DNA of 64,000 bases, from NCBI RefSeq assembly GCF_001553935.1, contig NZ_CP014232.1, positions 744,001 to 808,000 of the forward strand. Direction: 5' to 3'. The stretch is from Actinomyces oris (GTDB lineage Bacteria; Actinomycetota; Actinomycetes; Actinomycetales; Actinomycetaceae). This document shows, piece by piece, positions 9,534 through 19,479 of the stretch. Under the pieces are notes generated by a model. That model was given only the letters and a program-made list of their open reading frames with translations, made no database searches and was not told the DNA's origin. Every line of letters starts with the position of its first letter. Position 1 is the first letter of the stretch. The translations under genes and the position numbers were made by a program.

Positions 9534-9539
9534 TAGACT
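9534..9539 (+). promoter_or_regulatory. -10 box, leaderless promoter of LppM paralog 2
   Basis: TAGACT, six bases before the ATG at 9546. Confidence 0.55.
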
Positions 9540-9545
9540 CGACGC

Positions 9546-10622
9546 ATGAATCATGACTCCCGCACCGTCAGGCGACGCGTGGTCGCGGCGGTACTGACCG
9601 GCCTCGCACTGCTGCTGTCCGGATGCGGGGCTCACTACGACTTCGTCATCCACGACAACGAGACCGCCGACCTGACCTACGTCATGTGGGACTCATCGGG
9701 GCTGTCACTCATCAGTAGGGAGAGCTGCACCCAGGACAAGCTCGAGAAGTCCACCCCTCTGCCCAAGGAAGTCAAGGCGGTCTACACCTTCACGTCCCAC
9801 AACGGGCAGCCGGCATGCCAGGTCACAGCCAAGTCGGTTCCGCTCAATAACTTGCAGACCGACATCTGGACGATCAAGCACCAGGACGGGAAGTACGTCT
9901 TCGACCTGTCCCCCGAGGCGCTGAGCAAGCTCGGTAAGGACGACTCCCTCCCCTCCTCCCCGGGCGCCTCGGCAGGGATGAAGATCTCGATAGCCGTGAC
10001 CTTTCCCGAAGAGGTGACGAAGTCCAACGGGAGGAATGCCGACAACAAAGTCACCTGGGATAACGTGCTGGAGAGCTCTGAGGATCTCCATGCCGAGGGC
10101 GGGGACGGCCAGTTCCATCTGCAGTGGTGGATGATCGCGACGGGCGGCGCCGTCGTCCTCCTCATCATTGCCGGGGTCGTGGTGTACCTCCTGAGGACCC
10201 GCCGCGCCCGGCAGCTGGCTCCGGCACTGCCGTACGGCGAGGCCCTTCAGGGGGCCGCAGCGACCAGCACCATGCCCCCGGAGGTCTACGTCGGTGACCC
10301 GTATCAGTCTCCCCCCGGTCCCCTGCAGCCGGTGCCGGGCTCGACCTACCCCTATCCCGTCACCAACCTTCGCGACGGCTACGCCCCCTACCCCGACCCG
10401 GGCCAGGACACCAGCGCCTTCGCGCCACCTCAGGTCTCTGGAAGCGCAGGCGTCTTCAGCACCTACGGTGCCCAGCAGGGGACGTACCAGTCGCCCGGAC
10501 CGGGCTACACCCAGATGCCCTACCAGGAAGGGCACAGTCAGGCCGACTTCCGGCCGCCGCAGGAGCGCACCGGCGGCGGAGGTCAGAACGGGCAGTACTA
10601 TCCGCCGTATCAGGGTGAGTAG
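9546..10622 (+). CDS. LppM-family lipoprotein with Pro/Gln/Tyr-rich tail (paralog 2 of 7)
   Basis: 358 residues. Lipobox LSGC (Cys27). The LppM-type domain has paired Cys61/Cys91 and the motif VTFPEEVTKSNG. Membrane segment at ~194-216 with a basic stop RTRRAR. The ~140-residue cytoplasmic tail is rich in Pro, Gln, Gly and Tyr (YQSPGPGYTQMPYQ). Only the first two members of the array have lipoboxes; the rest use ordinary signal peptides. The start is fixed by the TAGACT box six bases upstream. Function unknown beyond a surface location. Confidence 0.83.
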   Translation: MNHDSRTVRRRVVAAVLTGLALLLSGCGAHYDFVIHDNETADLTYVMWDSSGLSLISRESCTQDKLEKSTPLPKEVKAVYTFTSHNGQPACQVTAKSVPLNNLQTDIWTIKHQDGKYVFDLSPEALSKLGKDDSLPSSPGASAGMKISIAVTFPEEVTKSNGRNADNKVTWDNVLESSEDLHAEGGDGQFHLQWWMIATGGAVVLLIIAGVVVYLLRTRRARQLAPALPYGEALQGAAATSTMPPEVYVGDPYQSPPGPLQPVPGSTYPYPVTNLRDGYAPYPDPGQDTSAFAPPQVSGSAGVFSTYGAQQGTYQSPGPGYTQMPYQEGHSQADFRPPQERTGGGGQNGQYYPPYQGE

Positions 10623-10663
10623 TACTGCCGTTCGAACAGCCGCCGGGGAACCGAGGCAACGAC

Positions 10664-10669
10664 TAGGGT
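10664..10669 (+). promoter_or_regulatory. -10 box, leaderless promoter of LppM paralog 3
   Basis: TAGGGT, six bases before the ATG at 10676. Confidence 0.6.
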
Positions 10670-10675
10670 GGCGCC

Positions 10676-11653
10676 ATGAGCTGTGCCGTTGTTATCAGGA
10701 GAGTCCACGCCGTACTGGCTGCGTTGGCCGTTCTCGCTTTTATCGCCGCTATGGCCGTGGCCTCCCCTCCTGCTCACGCGGTGCCGCTCCTTGGAGAGGA
10801 AAATAAGCTCATCATCACCATCGACATGAAAGTCACCGTCAAGAGCGATGACACCTTTGAGGCGTCCTTCGTCATCACCGATCAGACGAACTACAGCCTG
10901 ATTCCTCCCATCACTAAGAACAGCTGCACGCTGGACTACTTCCTCGTGGAACCGAACATCTTTTCCCACGCTGAGACGACATTCGTTGACGGGAAGGACA
11001 AACGAGTCTGCACCATCACGACGAAGGGGAAGATTTCTGAGACCAACGGGACGATCAGGCACGAGAACGACGAGTACGCCATCGACACCAGCAGCATGGA
11101 CAGACGCAAGACGCCGTCCCCGGAGCTGCAGCTGTTCTATGCCGCCACGTTCCCCGGAGAGGTGACCCAGAGCCAAGGCGGAAAGGTCGAGGGGGAGGAG
11201 AAGAACACCGTCTCCTTCACGGACTTCAAGGGCCGGATCGTCAAGGGCAAGGACCGTCCCGCCTCGGAAACGACGACCAGCAAGGTGTTGCCGTGGATCA
11301 TCGAAGGCGTCGGCTCGCTCGTGGTCATCGGGCTCATCGCGATGGCGGTCGTTGTGCGACGTCGTCAGCGAAGCGGGCAGGGCGCTCCGGGTGCCGCCAT
11401 GCAGGCCGTCCCCGTCCCGGGTCCTGAACCGCAGTCATCCCACCTCGGTCAGCCGGTTCCTCAGCAGTACCCCGGGCAATCAGTTGCACCTCAACCGAAC
11501 CAGCAGCACCCGGGACAGCTGTCACCGCTCTACTCCCCCTCCAGCACCGCCAACGGCTCCTACCCGCCCTCCCCCACGCAGGCGCCCCAGCAGCACGGCG
11601 CCTGGCCGCCCCAGCAGCACGGCGCCTGGCCGCCGCCGCAGCAGTTCCAGTAA
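10676..11653 (+). CDS. LppM-like secreted membrane protein (paralog 3 of 7)
   Basis: 325 residues. Signal peptide with a likely cleavage after AHA (35/36) and no lipobox. The external domain has Cys84/Cys112 and TFPGEVTQSQGGKVEG. Membrane segment at ~205-227, then a ~95-residue cytoplasmic tail rich in Gln/Pro that ends in a tandem duplication PQQHGAWP-PQQHGAWP (about 11587-11640). It lacks the lipid anchor of paralogs 1 and 2, so the C-terminal helix alone holds it in the membrane. Confidence 0.8.
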   Translation: MSCAVVIRRVHAVLAALAVLAFIAAMAVASPPAHAVPLLGEENKLIITIDMKVTVKSDDTFEASFVITDQTNYSLIPPITKNSCTLDYFLVEPNIFSHAETTFVDGKDKRVCTITTKGKISETNGTIRHENDEYAIDTSSMDRRKTPSPELQLFYAATFPGEVTQSQGGKVEGEEKNTVSFTDFKGRIVKGKDRPASETTTSKVLPWIIEGVGSLVVIGLIAMAVVVRRRQRSGQGAPGAAMQAVPVPGPEPQSSHLGQPVPQQYPGQSVAPQPNQQHPGQLSPLYSPSSTANGSYPPSPTQAPQQHGAWPPQQHGAWPPPQQFQ

Positions 11654-11689
11654 CAGACCCGCCGGGGAACGATACCCATGACGATCCGG

Positions 11690-11718
11690 TTACAACCTGG
11701 CATCTGAACCGCTACTGT
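11690..11718 (+). promoter_or_regulatory. -35/-10 promoter of LppM paralog 4 (leaderless)
   Basis: TTACAA at 11690-11695 and TACTGT at 11713-11718, spaced 17 bp, with the ATG at 11725 six bases after the -10 box. This is the most complete promoter of the set. It argues for ATG 11725 over the in-frame GTG 11719, which would sit inside the spacer. Confidence 0.62.
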
Positions 11719-11724
11719 GTGGGC

Positions 11725-12759
11725 ATGACACCTGCCATCGCCCACCGCATCCCTAGGCCCCTGTCCGTCTTGACGGCTCTTGCGGCGCTCGCCCTGTCCG
11801 CACCCCTCGCACTGATCGGTGCCCCGGGACACGCCGCCCCCGCTGAGGACGAGAACTCCGTCGGCATTGAAGGCTCGTTCGACATCGTGATCAACTCCGA
11901 TGAGACGTACACCGCCAAGTTCGTGATGACCACCCGCACCGAGTTCCAGCTGAAGAAGTCGTGCACTGAAGAAGCCTTCAAAACTCCTGGCACCAAGGAT
12001 GTCAAGAACGTGAAGGTGAACTATAAAGAGGACGGCGACACCGCCACCTGCACCGCAGAGGGAAGTCAGAAGATCGCCGACGCCAAGGGACTGGTGAGCC
12101 ACAAGGATGGCGAGTACACCGTCGAGACCCCTGATTTCGGAACTGACGCCGCTGGTGATGATGTCAAGTTCTCTCAGTCGGTAACTTTCCCCGGCAAGGT
12201 CACCAAGGCCGACGGCGGCGAGGTCAAGGGCAATAAGGTCTCCTTCGCCGACGGCTCGTCTCACACGGTGACGGGCAAGGACGGATCCACCCCCATGTGG
12301 GTCTGGATCCTCACCGGAGTCGTCGCCCTCGCGGTGATCGGCGCAGCGGCCACGTTCTTCATTCTCCGCAGCAAGAAGAACAAGCCCCAGACGCCCTACG
12401 GAACCCCCGCCCAGGGATATGACCCGAGCCAGGCCTTCCCGGCTCAGCCCGGACAGCAGGCAGGTTACGGTGCCCCCCAGGCTCAGCCCGGCTACGGCAC
12501 GCCCGGCGAGCAGGCGGGCTACGGTGCCCCCAGGCTCAGCCCGGCTACGGCACGCCCGGCGAGCAGGCGGGCTACGGAACCCCCCAGACACAGCCCGGCC
12601 AGCAGCCCGGCTACGGAGCTCCCGGCCAAGGCACCTACTGACCCATTACTCCTCCCGTTGTTGTGGCCCTCAGATCTGACGATCCCGGGGCCACAACACC
12701 TTTCTTCGCGTCATCATTCCCCATGCGGAGAGCCCATCAACACCGACCACCTAGGGTGA
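11725..12759 (+). CDS. LppM-like secreted membrane protein (paralog 4 of 7), C-terminus frameshifted
   Basis: Signal peptide ending near GHA (~36). External domain with Cys80/Cys109 and VTFPGKVTKADGGEVKG; membrane segment ~191-214; then a GYG-Q-P-rich tail. The tail contains a ~53 bp tandem duplication whose first unit has six Cs (12473-12478) and second only five (12527-12531). After that point the frame leaves the GYGTP/QPGQQPGYG pattern, runs through the terminator and stops at 12759. Restoring one C gives a tail ending GYGAPGQGTY with a stop at 12641, before the terminator. The intact protein is therefore ~305 residues. Either slippage or sequence error. Confidence 0.8.
   Translation: MTPAIAHRIPRPLSVLTALAALALSAPLALIGAPGHAAPAEDENSVGIEGSFDIVINSDETYTAKFVMTTRTEFQLKKSCTEEAFKTPGTKDVKNVKVNYKEDGDTATCTAEGSQKIADAKGLVSHKDGEYTVETPDFGTDAAGDDVKFSQSVTFPGKVTKADGGEVKGNKVSFADGSSHTVTGKDGSTPMWVWILTGVVALAVIGAAATFFILRSKKNKPQTPYGTPAQGYDPSQAFPAQPGQQAGYGAPQAQPGYGTPGEQAGYGAPRLSPATARPASRRATEPPRHSPASSPATELPAKAPTDPLLLPLLWPSDLTIPGPQHLSSRHHSPCGEPINTDHLG
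12464..12622 (+). repeat. tandem repeats coding the GYG/Q/P tail
   Basis: Two near-perfect ~53 bp units, each reading GGYTACGGTGCC...GGCGAGCAGGC, followed by a diverged third. They differ by one C in the C-run, which causes the frameshift. Confidence 0.75.
12660..12697 (+). terminator. terminator of LppM paralog 4
   Basis: 10 bp stem GTTGTGGCCC / GGGCCACAAC with an 18-base loop, followed by a CTTTCTTC run. It lies 19 bases after the restored stop at 12641 and inside the frameshifted open frame. Confidence 0.65.
12752..12757 (+). promoter_or_regulatory. -10 box, leaderless promoter of LppM paralog 5
   Basis: TAGGGT, six bases before the ATG at 12764. Confidence 0.6.
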
Positions 12760-12763
12760 GACT

Positions 12764-13630
12764 ATGGCCGCCACCACCCCTCGATACCGCCCCCTGGGGG
12801 CGCTCGTCCTTCTATCGCTTCTCTTGACTCTGACGCTCCTGACCCCTCCAAGTCACGCCGTCACCTCCGCTGCGCGCGACGATTCAGAGTCCTCGTTGTC
12901 CGTACGGGTCGTCATCAACCAGGACGACACCTACGACATGACCGTCATCGGACAACTCAAGAGCAAGTCCTCCTCCGACAAACGGGGAATGAAGGAGAAT
13001 TGCAACCCTTCTGACGCCGGAGGGCCGTTTGAAGACCTGAAAGCCTCGTACTCCGAGCGCAACGGCCTTCCCACCTGTACCCTCACCGGCAAGTCGATCG
13101 GCCTCTCCGAGGTTGACGGATTCATCAAGCACAAGGACGACGAGTACACCCTCGACACTCAGAAGGGACAATTTCCCTCCTCTTCCGCATACGGCATTGA
13201 CTACAAGTTCTCCGTGACATTCCCTGGCGAGGTCACAGATGCAGACGGCGGCAAGGTCAGCGGGAACACGGTGACCTTCACCAAGCCTGGTAGGTATCGC
13301 GTCAGCGGCAAGGACGCTCCCGCCTTTCCCTGGATGTGGGTGATCGTGGGGGTCGTGCTGGTCGGAGCAATCGGCGCCGGTCTCTTCTGGTTCCTCAACC
13401 GCAAGAAGAAGGCACAGCAGCAGGCCTATGCGGTCGCCACCGCGGGGTATGCACCACAGCAGCCCTACGCCCCTGGGCAGATACCGGCTCCCGGCGCCGT
13501 ACCTCCGCCTCCCTCCGGCTTCGGCGCCCAGGGCTACAACCAATTCGGACAGAGCAGCGCGATGCCTCCGGGGGCTGTACCGCCTCCTTCCAGCTATCCG
13601 CCGGCTCCCCCCTCCTCCACCTGGGGCTGA
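12764..13630 (+). CDS. LppM-like secreted membrane protein (paralog 5 of 7)
   Basis: 288 residues. Signal peptide ending near SHA (~32) without a lipobox. External domain with Cys80/Cys105 and VTFPGEVTDADGGKVSG; membrane segment ~189-211 followed by NRKKK. The cytoplasmic tail of ~75 residues alternates Pro-rich and Gly/Tyr/Gln-rich blocks (YAPQQPYAPGQ, PPPPSGFG). Closest in motif spacing to paralogs 4 and 7. It has its own leaderless promoter and follows a terminator, so it is a separate transcription unit. Confidence 0.82.
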   Translation: MAATTPRYRPLGALVLLSLLLTLTLLTPPSHAVTSAARDDSESSLSVRVVINQDDTYDMTVIGQLKSKSSSDKRGMKENCNPSDAGGPFEDLKASYSERNGLPTCTLTGKSIGLSEVDGFIKHKDDEYTLDTQKGQFPSSSAYGIDYKFSVTFPGEVTDADGGKVSGNTVTFTKPGRYRVSGKDAPAFPWMWVIVGVVLVGAIGAGLFWFLNRKKKAQQQAYAVATAGYAPQQPYAPGQIPAPGAVPPPPSGFGAQGYNQFGQSSAMPPGAVPPPSSYPPAPPSSTWG

Positions 13631-13725
13631 GCTCCGACAGCGACCCCGACGCTCTTCACCACGCCTAGCGACGACGTTCTGCGCCGCTCTCCAGTCACCT
13701 CACCCTCACCATTCGAAGGCCGTAC

Positions 13726-14712
13726 ATGCGCTACCTCACTCTGAGGCACACCCCAGTCACGAGTCTGATCGGGACGCTCAGTCTCGCTGCCTCGCTGTTC
13801 CTGGCGGTGGTGGCAGCCCCCGCCGGCGCCACGCCCCCTGCACAGCTCTCGAGCCAGGAGAAAGTCAACTTTGAGATCGCCATCAAGTCCGACGAAGAGC
13901 TGACGACCACTATCACGATCACGTCACCGGCCTCCAGAGAAAAGAACCTGAAGGAGGACTGCGTCCAAGAGACGTTCTCACAGGCCACTACCCCACCCGA
14001 CATTACTTTCACCAACGACAACGGGACTCCGACCTGCAAGGCCACGTTCACGACACCCATATCCAGGAACAACTACGTGAGTCACGATGGAGACGAGTAC
14101 GTCGTCGACACCCACGATGACTCCGCACCTAAGGATGGCAGCGCCGACACATTCTCTCTCACAGTCATCTTCCCCGGTAAAGTGACGGAATCCGGAGGGG
14201 GAAAGATCGAGGGAGATCAACAGAACGAGGTATCGTTCTCCACCTTCTACGGTCACAAGGCCCGCGGCAAGGACACCGCCCAGGCGGCATCTCAGCCCAG
14301 CTCGACACCTTCGCCCAGCTCGACACCCGCATCCAGCTCGGCATCCTCATCCAGTTCGACGCCCACCCCCAGCTCGACGTCCTCGTCTCAGTCGTCGGAT
14401 GCGACGACAAGCATGATCGTGATACTCATTGTGATCGCTGTTGCCGGAGCAGTGATCGCCCTTGTCAGCAACACACTCAAGAAGAACCGGGAGCAGAAGT
14501 ACCTGGATGCGCTGGGGCAGCAGTCGCTTCAGGCAAGCACTCTTGTGCCCACTTCCCATCCGGCCGCCTTCCCCTCTCACGCACCGGCAGGTCCGCCCCC
14601 CACCCAGCCCGGCTATTCGCCTGTTCCCCAGCAGTACCAGCCCCCGTACCCGCAGGGACCGACCTCCGCACCGCATCTTCCACCGAACCACAACGGTTAC
14701 GGCGGCTACTGA
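13726..14712 (+). CDS. LppM-like secreted membrane protein with Ser/Thr/Pro linker (paralog 6 of 7)
   Basis: 328 residues. Signal peptide ending near AGA (~35); Cys79/Cys104; VIFPGKVTESGGGKIEG. Residues ~186-228 form a Ser/Thr/Pro linker before the membrane segment (~229-248), unlike the other members. The linker could extend the domain through the cell wall or be glycosylated. The cytoplasmic tail is Pro/Gln/Tyr-rich and ends NHNGYGGY. It lacks the TANNNT box of its sisters; a weak GAAGG sits six bases before the ATG, so it may be read with the gene upstream. Confidence 0.8.
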   Translation: MRYLTLRHTPVTSLIGTLSLAASLFLAVVAAPAGATPPAQLSSQEKVNFEIAIKSDEELTTTITITSPASREKNLKEDCVQETFSQATTPPDITFTNDNGTPTCKATFTTPISRNNYVSHDGDEYVVDTHDDSAPKDGSADTFSLTVIFPGKVTESGGGKIEGDQQNEVSFSTFYGHKARGKDTAQAASQPSSTPSPSSTPASSSASSSSSTPTPSSTSSSQSSDATTSMIVILIVIAVAGAVIALVSNTLKKNREQKYLDALGQQSLQASTLVPTSHPAAFPSHAPAGPPPTQPGYSPVPQQYQPPYPQGPTSAPHLPPNHNGYGGY

Positions 14713-14985
14713 GGCTGAGAACCGGGTAGGTATCACGCCAGTCACATACTGCCCCGCCGACCAAGGAGACCACCTTGAACGGCCCTGCACAGACTCGCCC
14801 CGGTTGTCGCGACGAGCACTGAGCTCCCCGGCCACCTCTGGAGCTGGAGAATCCATGGTCTCGCATGAGCACAGCCTGTCCGTCGGCTTCACTTCCTGCG
14901 CATGCGGGATCCCTCCCAGACCTGGACACCCGGCCTGAGTGCACCGGGACAGCTTCCCACCCTCACAGCTGGATGACAGTCCTGG

Positions 14986-16896
14986 TCACCGCAACGGCGC
15001 CACTGAGGCCGGCCCCGTCAGTCCCTGTACACGCGCCAGCCCCTGCTCAGTCGCGAGCTCGGCGCACAGCTCAGGATGATGCGAGTAGAACGCCACCACC
15101 CGCTGCAACTGCACACTGGTCAGAGGAAGAGTGTCCATCTCGGCCCGGATGCGACCGACCCGATCGTTCTCAATGACGAGGTTCCCACTGGCGCTGCGGC
15201 CCACGAGCCGCGGGCGGTCAGCCCACCAGAACAGCGACTCGCGGCTCGTCCCCACGGCGAAACGGATGCGCTCCGGGTCAAGAACGATCTCCGTGCGTCG
15301 CCCGGGCAGCGGCTTCAAGAACCCCATGAAAAAGGAGGCGATAAGGAAGACCATGGCGAGAAGGAAAGGCACCACCACGGCTCCCCGATCACTGCGGTCA
15401 CTGACTGCCAGGAGCCCGACGGCCAGCAGGCCCCCGAGCGCCATGAGCGCCGCCTCCACGTGAACCGCCACCTGGACGAACCACGTGTTCCGCAGGCAGA
15501 TTCCCTCACTGCTCCACGTCCAGCGCCGAGGGGCCACCGTTCGAGACCTGCGTGCTGCGGCGAGCGCAACGGCGTGAATGAGGAGCACCAGGCTGAGGAC
15601 CATCCCCAGAAGGAAGCCCGCGGTCTGTCTCCCGCTCGTCGCATACGTGAATCCGATCAGGACGACGACGGCCCAGATCAGGAAACTCCATGGTGCTCGC
15701 CGAGCGCGTCGGTCAGCTTCCTCGCACGTGCTCGGCTGGGAGGACTTTTCTCCCTGGTCCTCCTCCCTTGCGCCACGCTCCGCGTCTGCTGGGACGTGCG
15801 GCGGCACCGCCTCGAGCGAGGCATGCCCGACACCCTCCCCTGCGGGAGCAGACGGAGTCGGGGAACCGTACGGGACTGCGGGGAGGGGCTCGGCCGATCC
15901 AGGCACCGATGCCTGGGCACCCGAAGAGCCGTAGGACTCCACACCCTGGGGCGGCTGTCCACCTTGGGGGCCGCCGTACTGGATACCCTCATACGGAGAA
16001 CCCGAACCCGGTGCCGCCCCATACGCCGACGTCGGAGACGCTGGTGCGCCCACTTCCGGCGTCGAAGCCTGCACGGGGACGCCGGAGGCAGCCCCCTCAC
16101 CCTCCTGCACGGGAGGGGTCATGAGTGCGCGCACCCGCTGCAGCCCTTGGCCAGTGCTGAGCTCGCCTCGCAGCTCGGCGTGAATCGAGTAGAGCTCGAG
16201 CACGGACTGAAGCTGAACGTGCCCAATGGGCACCACGAAAATGGGGAAGTTCACCGGCCCTCCCGCACCACCGGTGATCACGGCGTGCGGTCGCATGCGA
16301 TGAGTCATGCTTGCCGCAAGATTCGGCCGCGCCGCCCAGGGGATGCGGACTCGTGTGTGCCCACCCGCCCAGATCCATACCGCCTCCGGCGTCAGGACGA
16401 TCTCCGGTGCCCCTCTGCCACCGGTAGGAATAGTGACACAGCCCACCAGCCAGCCGAGCAGCACGACGACGGCCAAGGCGATTGTCCACACGCCGTTGGG
16501 AGAGGCCGCGGCGGAGAAGAGCTGCATCCCCACAGCGGTCAGCGCCCCTATAGACGCCACCGCTCCAGGCAGATACTCCTGCAGGCCACTGGGGCGTGAG
16601 GGCCCGAACTGGACACATCCGGGCCCTTGGCTCCAGTAGTCGGCGGATTGCTCGATCCGGCGGCTCAGGGCTGTCCTGCCCGCCCCGTACAGGGCCAGGC
16701 TCAGGCTGCCCACCACCAGCATGACGCCCAGTGGCTTCTCAGGGCCACGCAGGCACAGGATGCCACCGACGAGGACGAGCGCGCCGAGTACCTTGACCAG
16801 GCACCCCTGGGCGGCTCGCCCACGGTCGGCACGCTCTCGGAAGGTCTCTACACCACTTCCTGCGTGCGGTGCCGTCGAGTAGCCGCTATCACTCAC
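14986..16896 (-). CDS. membrane protein with two tandem homologous halves, unknown function
   Basis: 636 residues. Each half has a membrane-helix pair, then a soluble block ending in a matching helix. First half: EIVLTPEAVWIWAGG, later VQLQSVLELYSIHAELRGEL and GLQRVRAL. Second half: EIVLDPERIRFAVGT, later VQLQRVVAFYSHHPELCAEL and GLARVQGL. The halves are joined by a ~110-residue Pro/Gly/Gln-rich linker (about 265-390). This is a clear internal duplication of a PH-like membrane module. GTG start at 16896, 14 bases after the purA stop on the same strand, so it is probably cotranscribed with purA. Confidence 0.72.
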   Translation of the reverse strand: MSDSGYSTAPHAGSGVETFRERADRGRAAQGCLVKVLGALVLVGGILCLRGPEKPLGVMLVVGSLSLALYGAGRTALSRRIEQSADYWSQGPGCVQFGPSRPSGLQEYLPGAVASIGALTAVGMQLFSAAASPNGVWTIALAVVVLLGWLVGCVTIPTGGRGAPEIVLTPEAVWIWAGGHTRVRIPWAARPNLAASMTHRMRPHAVITGGAGGPVNFPIFVVPIGHVQLQSVLELYSIHAELRGELSTGQGLQRVRALMTPPVQEGEGAASGVPVQASTPEVGAPASPTSAYGAAPGSGSPYEGIQYGGPQGGQPPQGVESYGSSGAQASVPGSAEPLPAVPYGSPTPSAPAGEGVGHASLEAVPPHVPADAERGAREEDQGEKSSQPSTCEEADRRARRAPWSFLIWAVVVLIGFTYATSGRQTAGFLLGMVLSLVLLIHAVALAAARRSRTVAPRRWTWSSEGICLRNTWFVQVAVHVEAALMALGGLLAVGLLAVSDRSDRGAVVVPFLLAMVFLIASFFMGFLKPLPGRRTEIVLDPERIRFAVGTSRESLFWWADRPRLVGRSASGNLVIENDRVGRIRAEMDTLPLTSVQLQRVVAFYSHHPELCAELATEQGLARVQGLTGPASVAPLR

Positions 16897-16910
16897 GTCC
16901 CGGCCTCACG

Positions 16911-18212
<1,302 letters not shown>

Positions 18213-18312
18213 TCAGTGACGGCATGCCGGTGGACACACCGTCCTCTAGCCTACCGGAGCCGGGTGGAGAGGTCCCCATCGGTGACCCCGGACCAACCGC
18301 ATGAGGAGGCGA

Positions 18313-18318
18313 TACGGT
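18313..18318 (+). promoter_or_regulatory. -10 box, leaderless promoter of LppM paralog 7
   Basis: TACGGT, six bases before the ATG at 18325. It decides for this start rather than the in-frame ATG at 18301. Confidence 0.58.
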
Positions 18319-18324
18319 GGGGTC

Positions 18325-19386
18325 ATGCCTCATGTCACTGTCCGCCGCAGCTCCACACAGCGCTCTGCGCTGGCGAGCCTCGTCGCCCTGACCGTATTCG
18401 CCGCCCTGGCCCTGATCGGTACCCCGGCGTCCTCCCTGCCCACGACTGATGACGACATCGACTTCAGCATTTCCAGCGACATCGTCATCAAGGAGGACGA
18501 CACGCTCTCCGTGAAGCTCACGATGACGGATAGCGGCTCCATTCCGGTGCTCAGAAAGAGCACATGCAACAAGGACTCATCCAAACCGAGTGGCTCGTCC
18601 TTCGACGACTTCAAGGTGAAGTTCGCGGAGAAGGACGGCACCCGCACCTGCACGATGGAGGGGACCGGCCCCATCTCCGAATCCTCAGAGAACATCAAGC
18701 ACGAGGGCGACGAGTACATCGTTCAGACGCTGAACTTCGACAGCATCGACGACGACAGCTCCGCCGACATCTCCCAGTCCGTCACCTTCCCGGGCAAGGT
18801 CACCCAGGCCGACGGCGGCACGGTCGAGGGCACGAAGGTCTCCTTCAAGGACAACGACAAGCATGAGGTCAAGGGGAAGGACAAGCCCGCCAAGAGCGCA
18901 GCGGCCGGCAGTTCGAAGGACGGTGCCGGAGAGGATGGCAGCGGTTCCATTCCCGTGTGGGTCTGGAACCTGATCGGTTCGCTTGCTGTAGCCATCGTGG
19001 GTGGCGTTGTGGGCATGCTCGTCATCATGCAGAGGAGGAAGAAGCAGCCCCAGCTCGCTGCCTACGCGGCCGCCGCTCAGGTCTACGACCCCAACCAGGC
19101 GCTCCTCGGCCAGCCGATGCAGCAGCCCTACCAGCCCGGTTATGCCGACCCGGCCACTCAGCCCTATCAGCAGGGTCAACAGCCGTACCAGCCCGGCTAT
19201 GCCGAGCCCTACCAGCAGGGTCAGCCCTACCAGCCCGGTTACGCGGACCCGGCCACCCAGCCCTACCAACAGGCCCAGCCCTACCAGCCCGGCTACGCCG
19301 CCCCGGCCACCCAGCCCTATCAGCAGGGTCAGTCCTACCAGCCGCCCTACAACCACCAGCCGGGCCAGCCCGGCCAGCGGTTCTGA
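18325..19386 (+). CDS. LppM-like secreted membrane protein with QPYQPGY repeats (paralog 7 of 7)
   Basis: 353 residues. Signal peptide to ~36; external domain with Cys81/Cys109 and VTFPGKVTQADGGTVEG; a Lys/Gly/Ser linker; membrane segment ~211-236 followed by QRRKK. The cytoplasmic tail (241-353) is made of repeated QPYQPGYA(D/E/A)PATQPYQQ units. It is nearly identical in motif to paralog 4 although purA and a membrane gene lie between it and the array. Ends in a strong bidirectional terminator. Confidence 0.83.
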   Translation: MPHVTVRRSSTQRSALASLVALTVFAALALIGTPASSLPTTDDDIDFSISSDIVIKEDDTLSVKLTMTDSGSIPVLRKSTCNKDSSKPSGSSFDDFKVKFAEKDGTRTCTMEGTGPISESSENIKHEGDEYIVQTLNFDSIDDDSSADISQSVTFPGKVTQADGGTVEGTKVSFKDNDKHEVKGKDKPAKSAAAGSSKDGAGEDGSGSIPVWVWNLIGSLAVAIVGGVVGMLVIMQRRKKQPQLAAYAAAAQVYDPNQALLGQPMQQPYQPGYADPATQPYQQGQQPYQPGYAEPYQQGQPYQPGYADPATQPYQQAQPYQPGYAAPATQPYQQGQSYQPPYNHQPGQPGQRF

Positions 19387-19403
19387 CAAGCTCCCCCAGA
19401 ACG

Positions 19404-19437
19404 CATGGCCCCGGAATCACTCGATTCCGGGGCCATG
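19404..19437. terminator. bidirectional terminator
   Basis: Perfect 14 bp stem CATGGCCCCGGAAT / ATTCCGGGGCCATG with a six-base loop. It serves the convergent LppM paralog 7 and the DUF624 gene. Confidence 0.82.
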
Positions 19438-19479
19438 ACGCTGCGTGCTGACGCCGCACTCACCGAGAGCGTGCTCGCA

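Noticed and set aside
14713..14985. Small gene or RNA between two convergent genes
   Set aside because: Only short shadow frames and a weak AAGGAGACCACCTT-type palindrome were found; nothing supportable.
19120..19345. Short direct repeats
   Set aside because: They encode the QPYQPGY tail of LppM paralog 7; not an array or mobile element.
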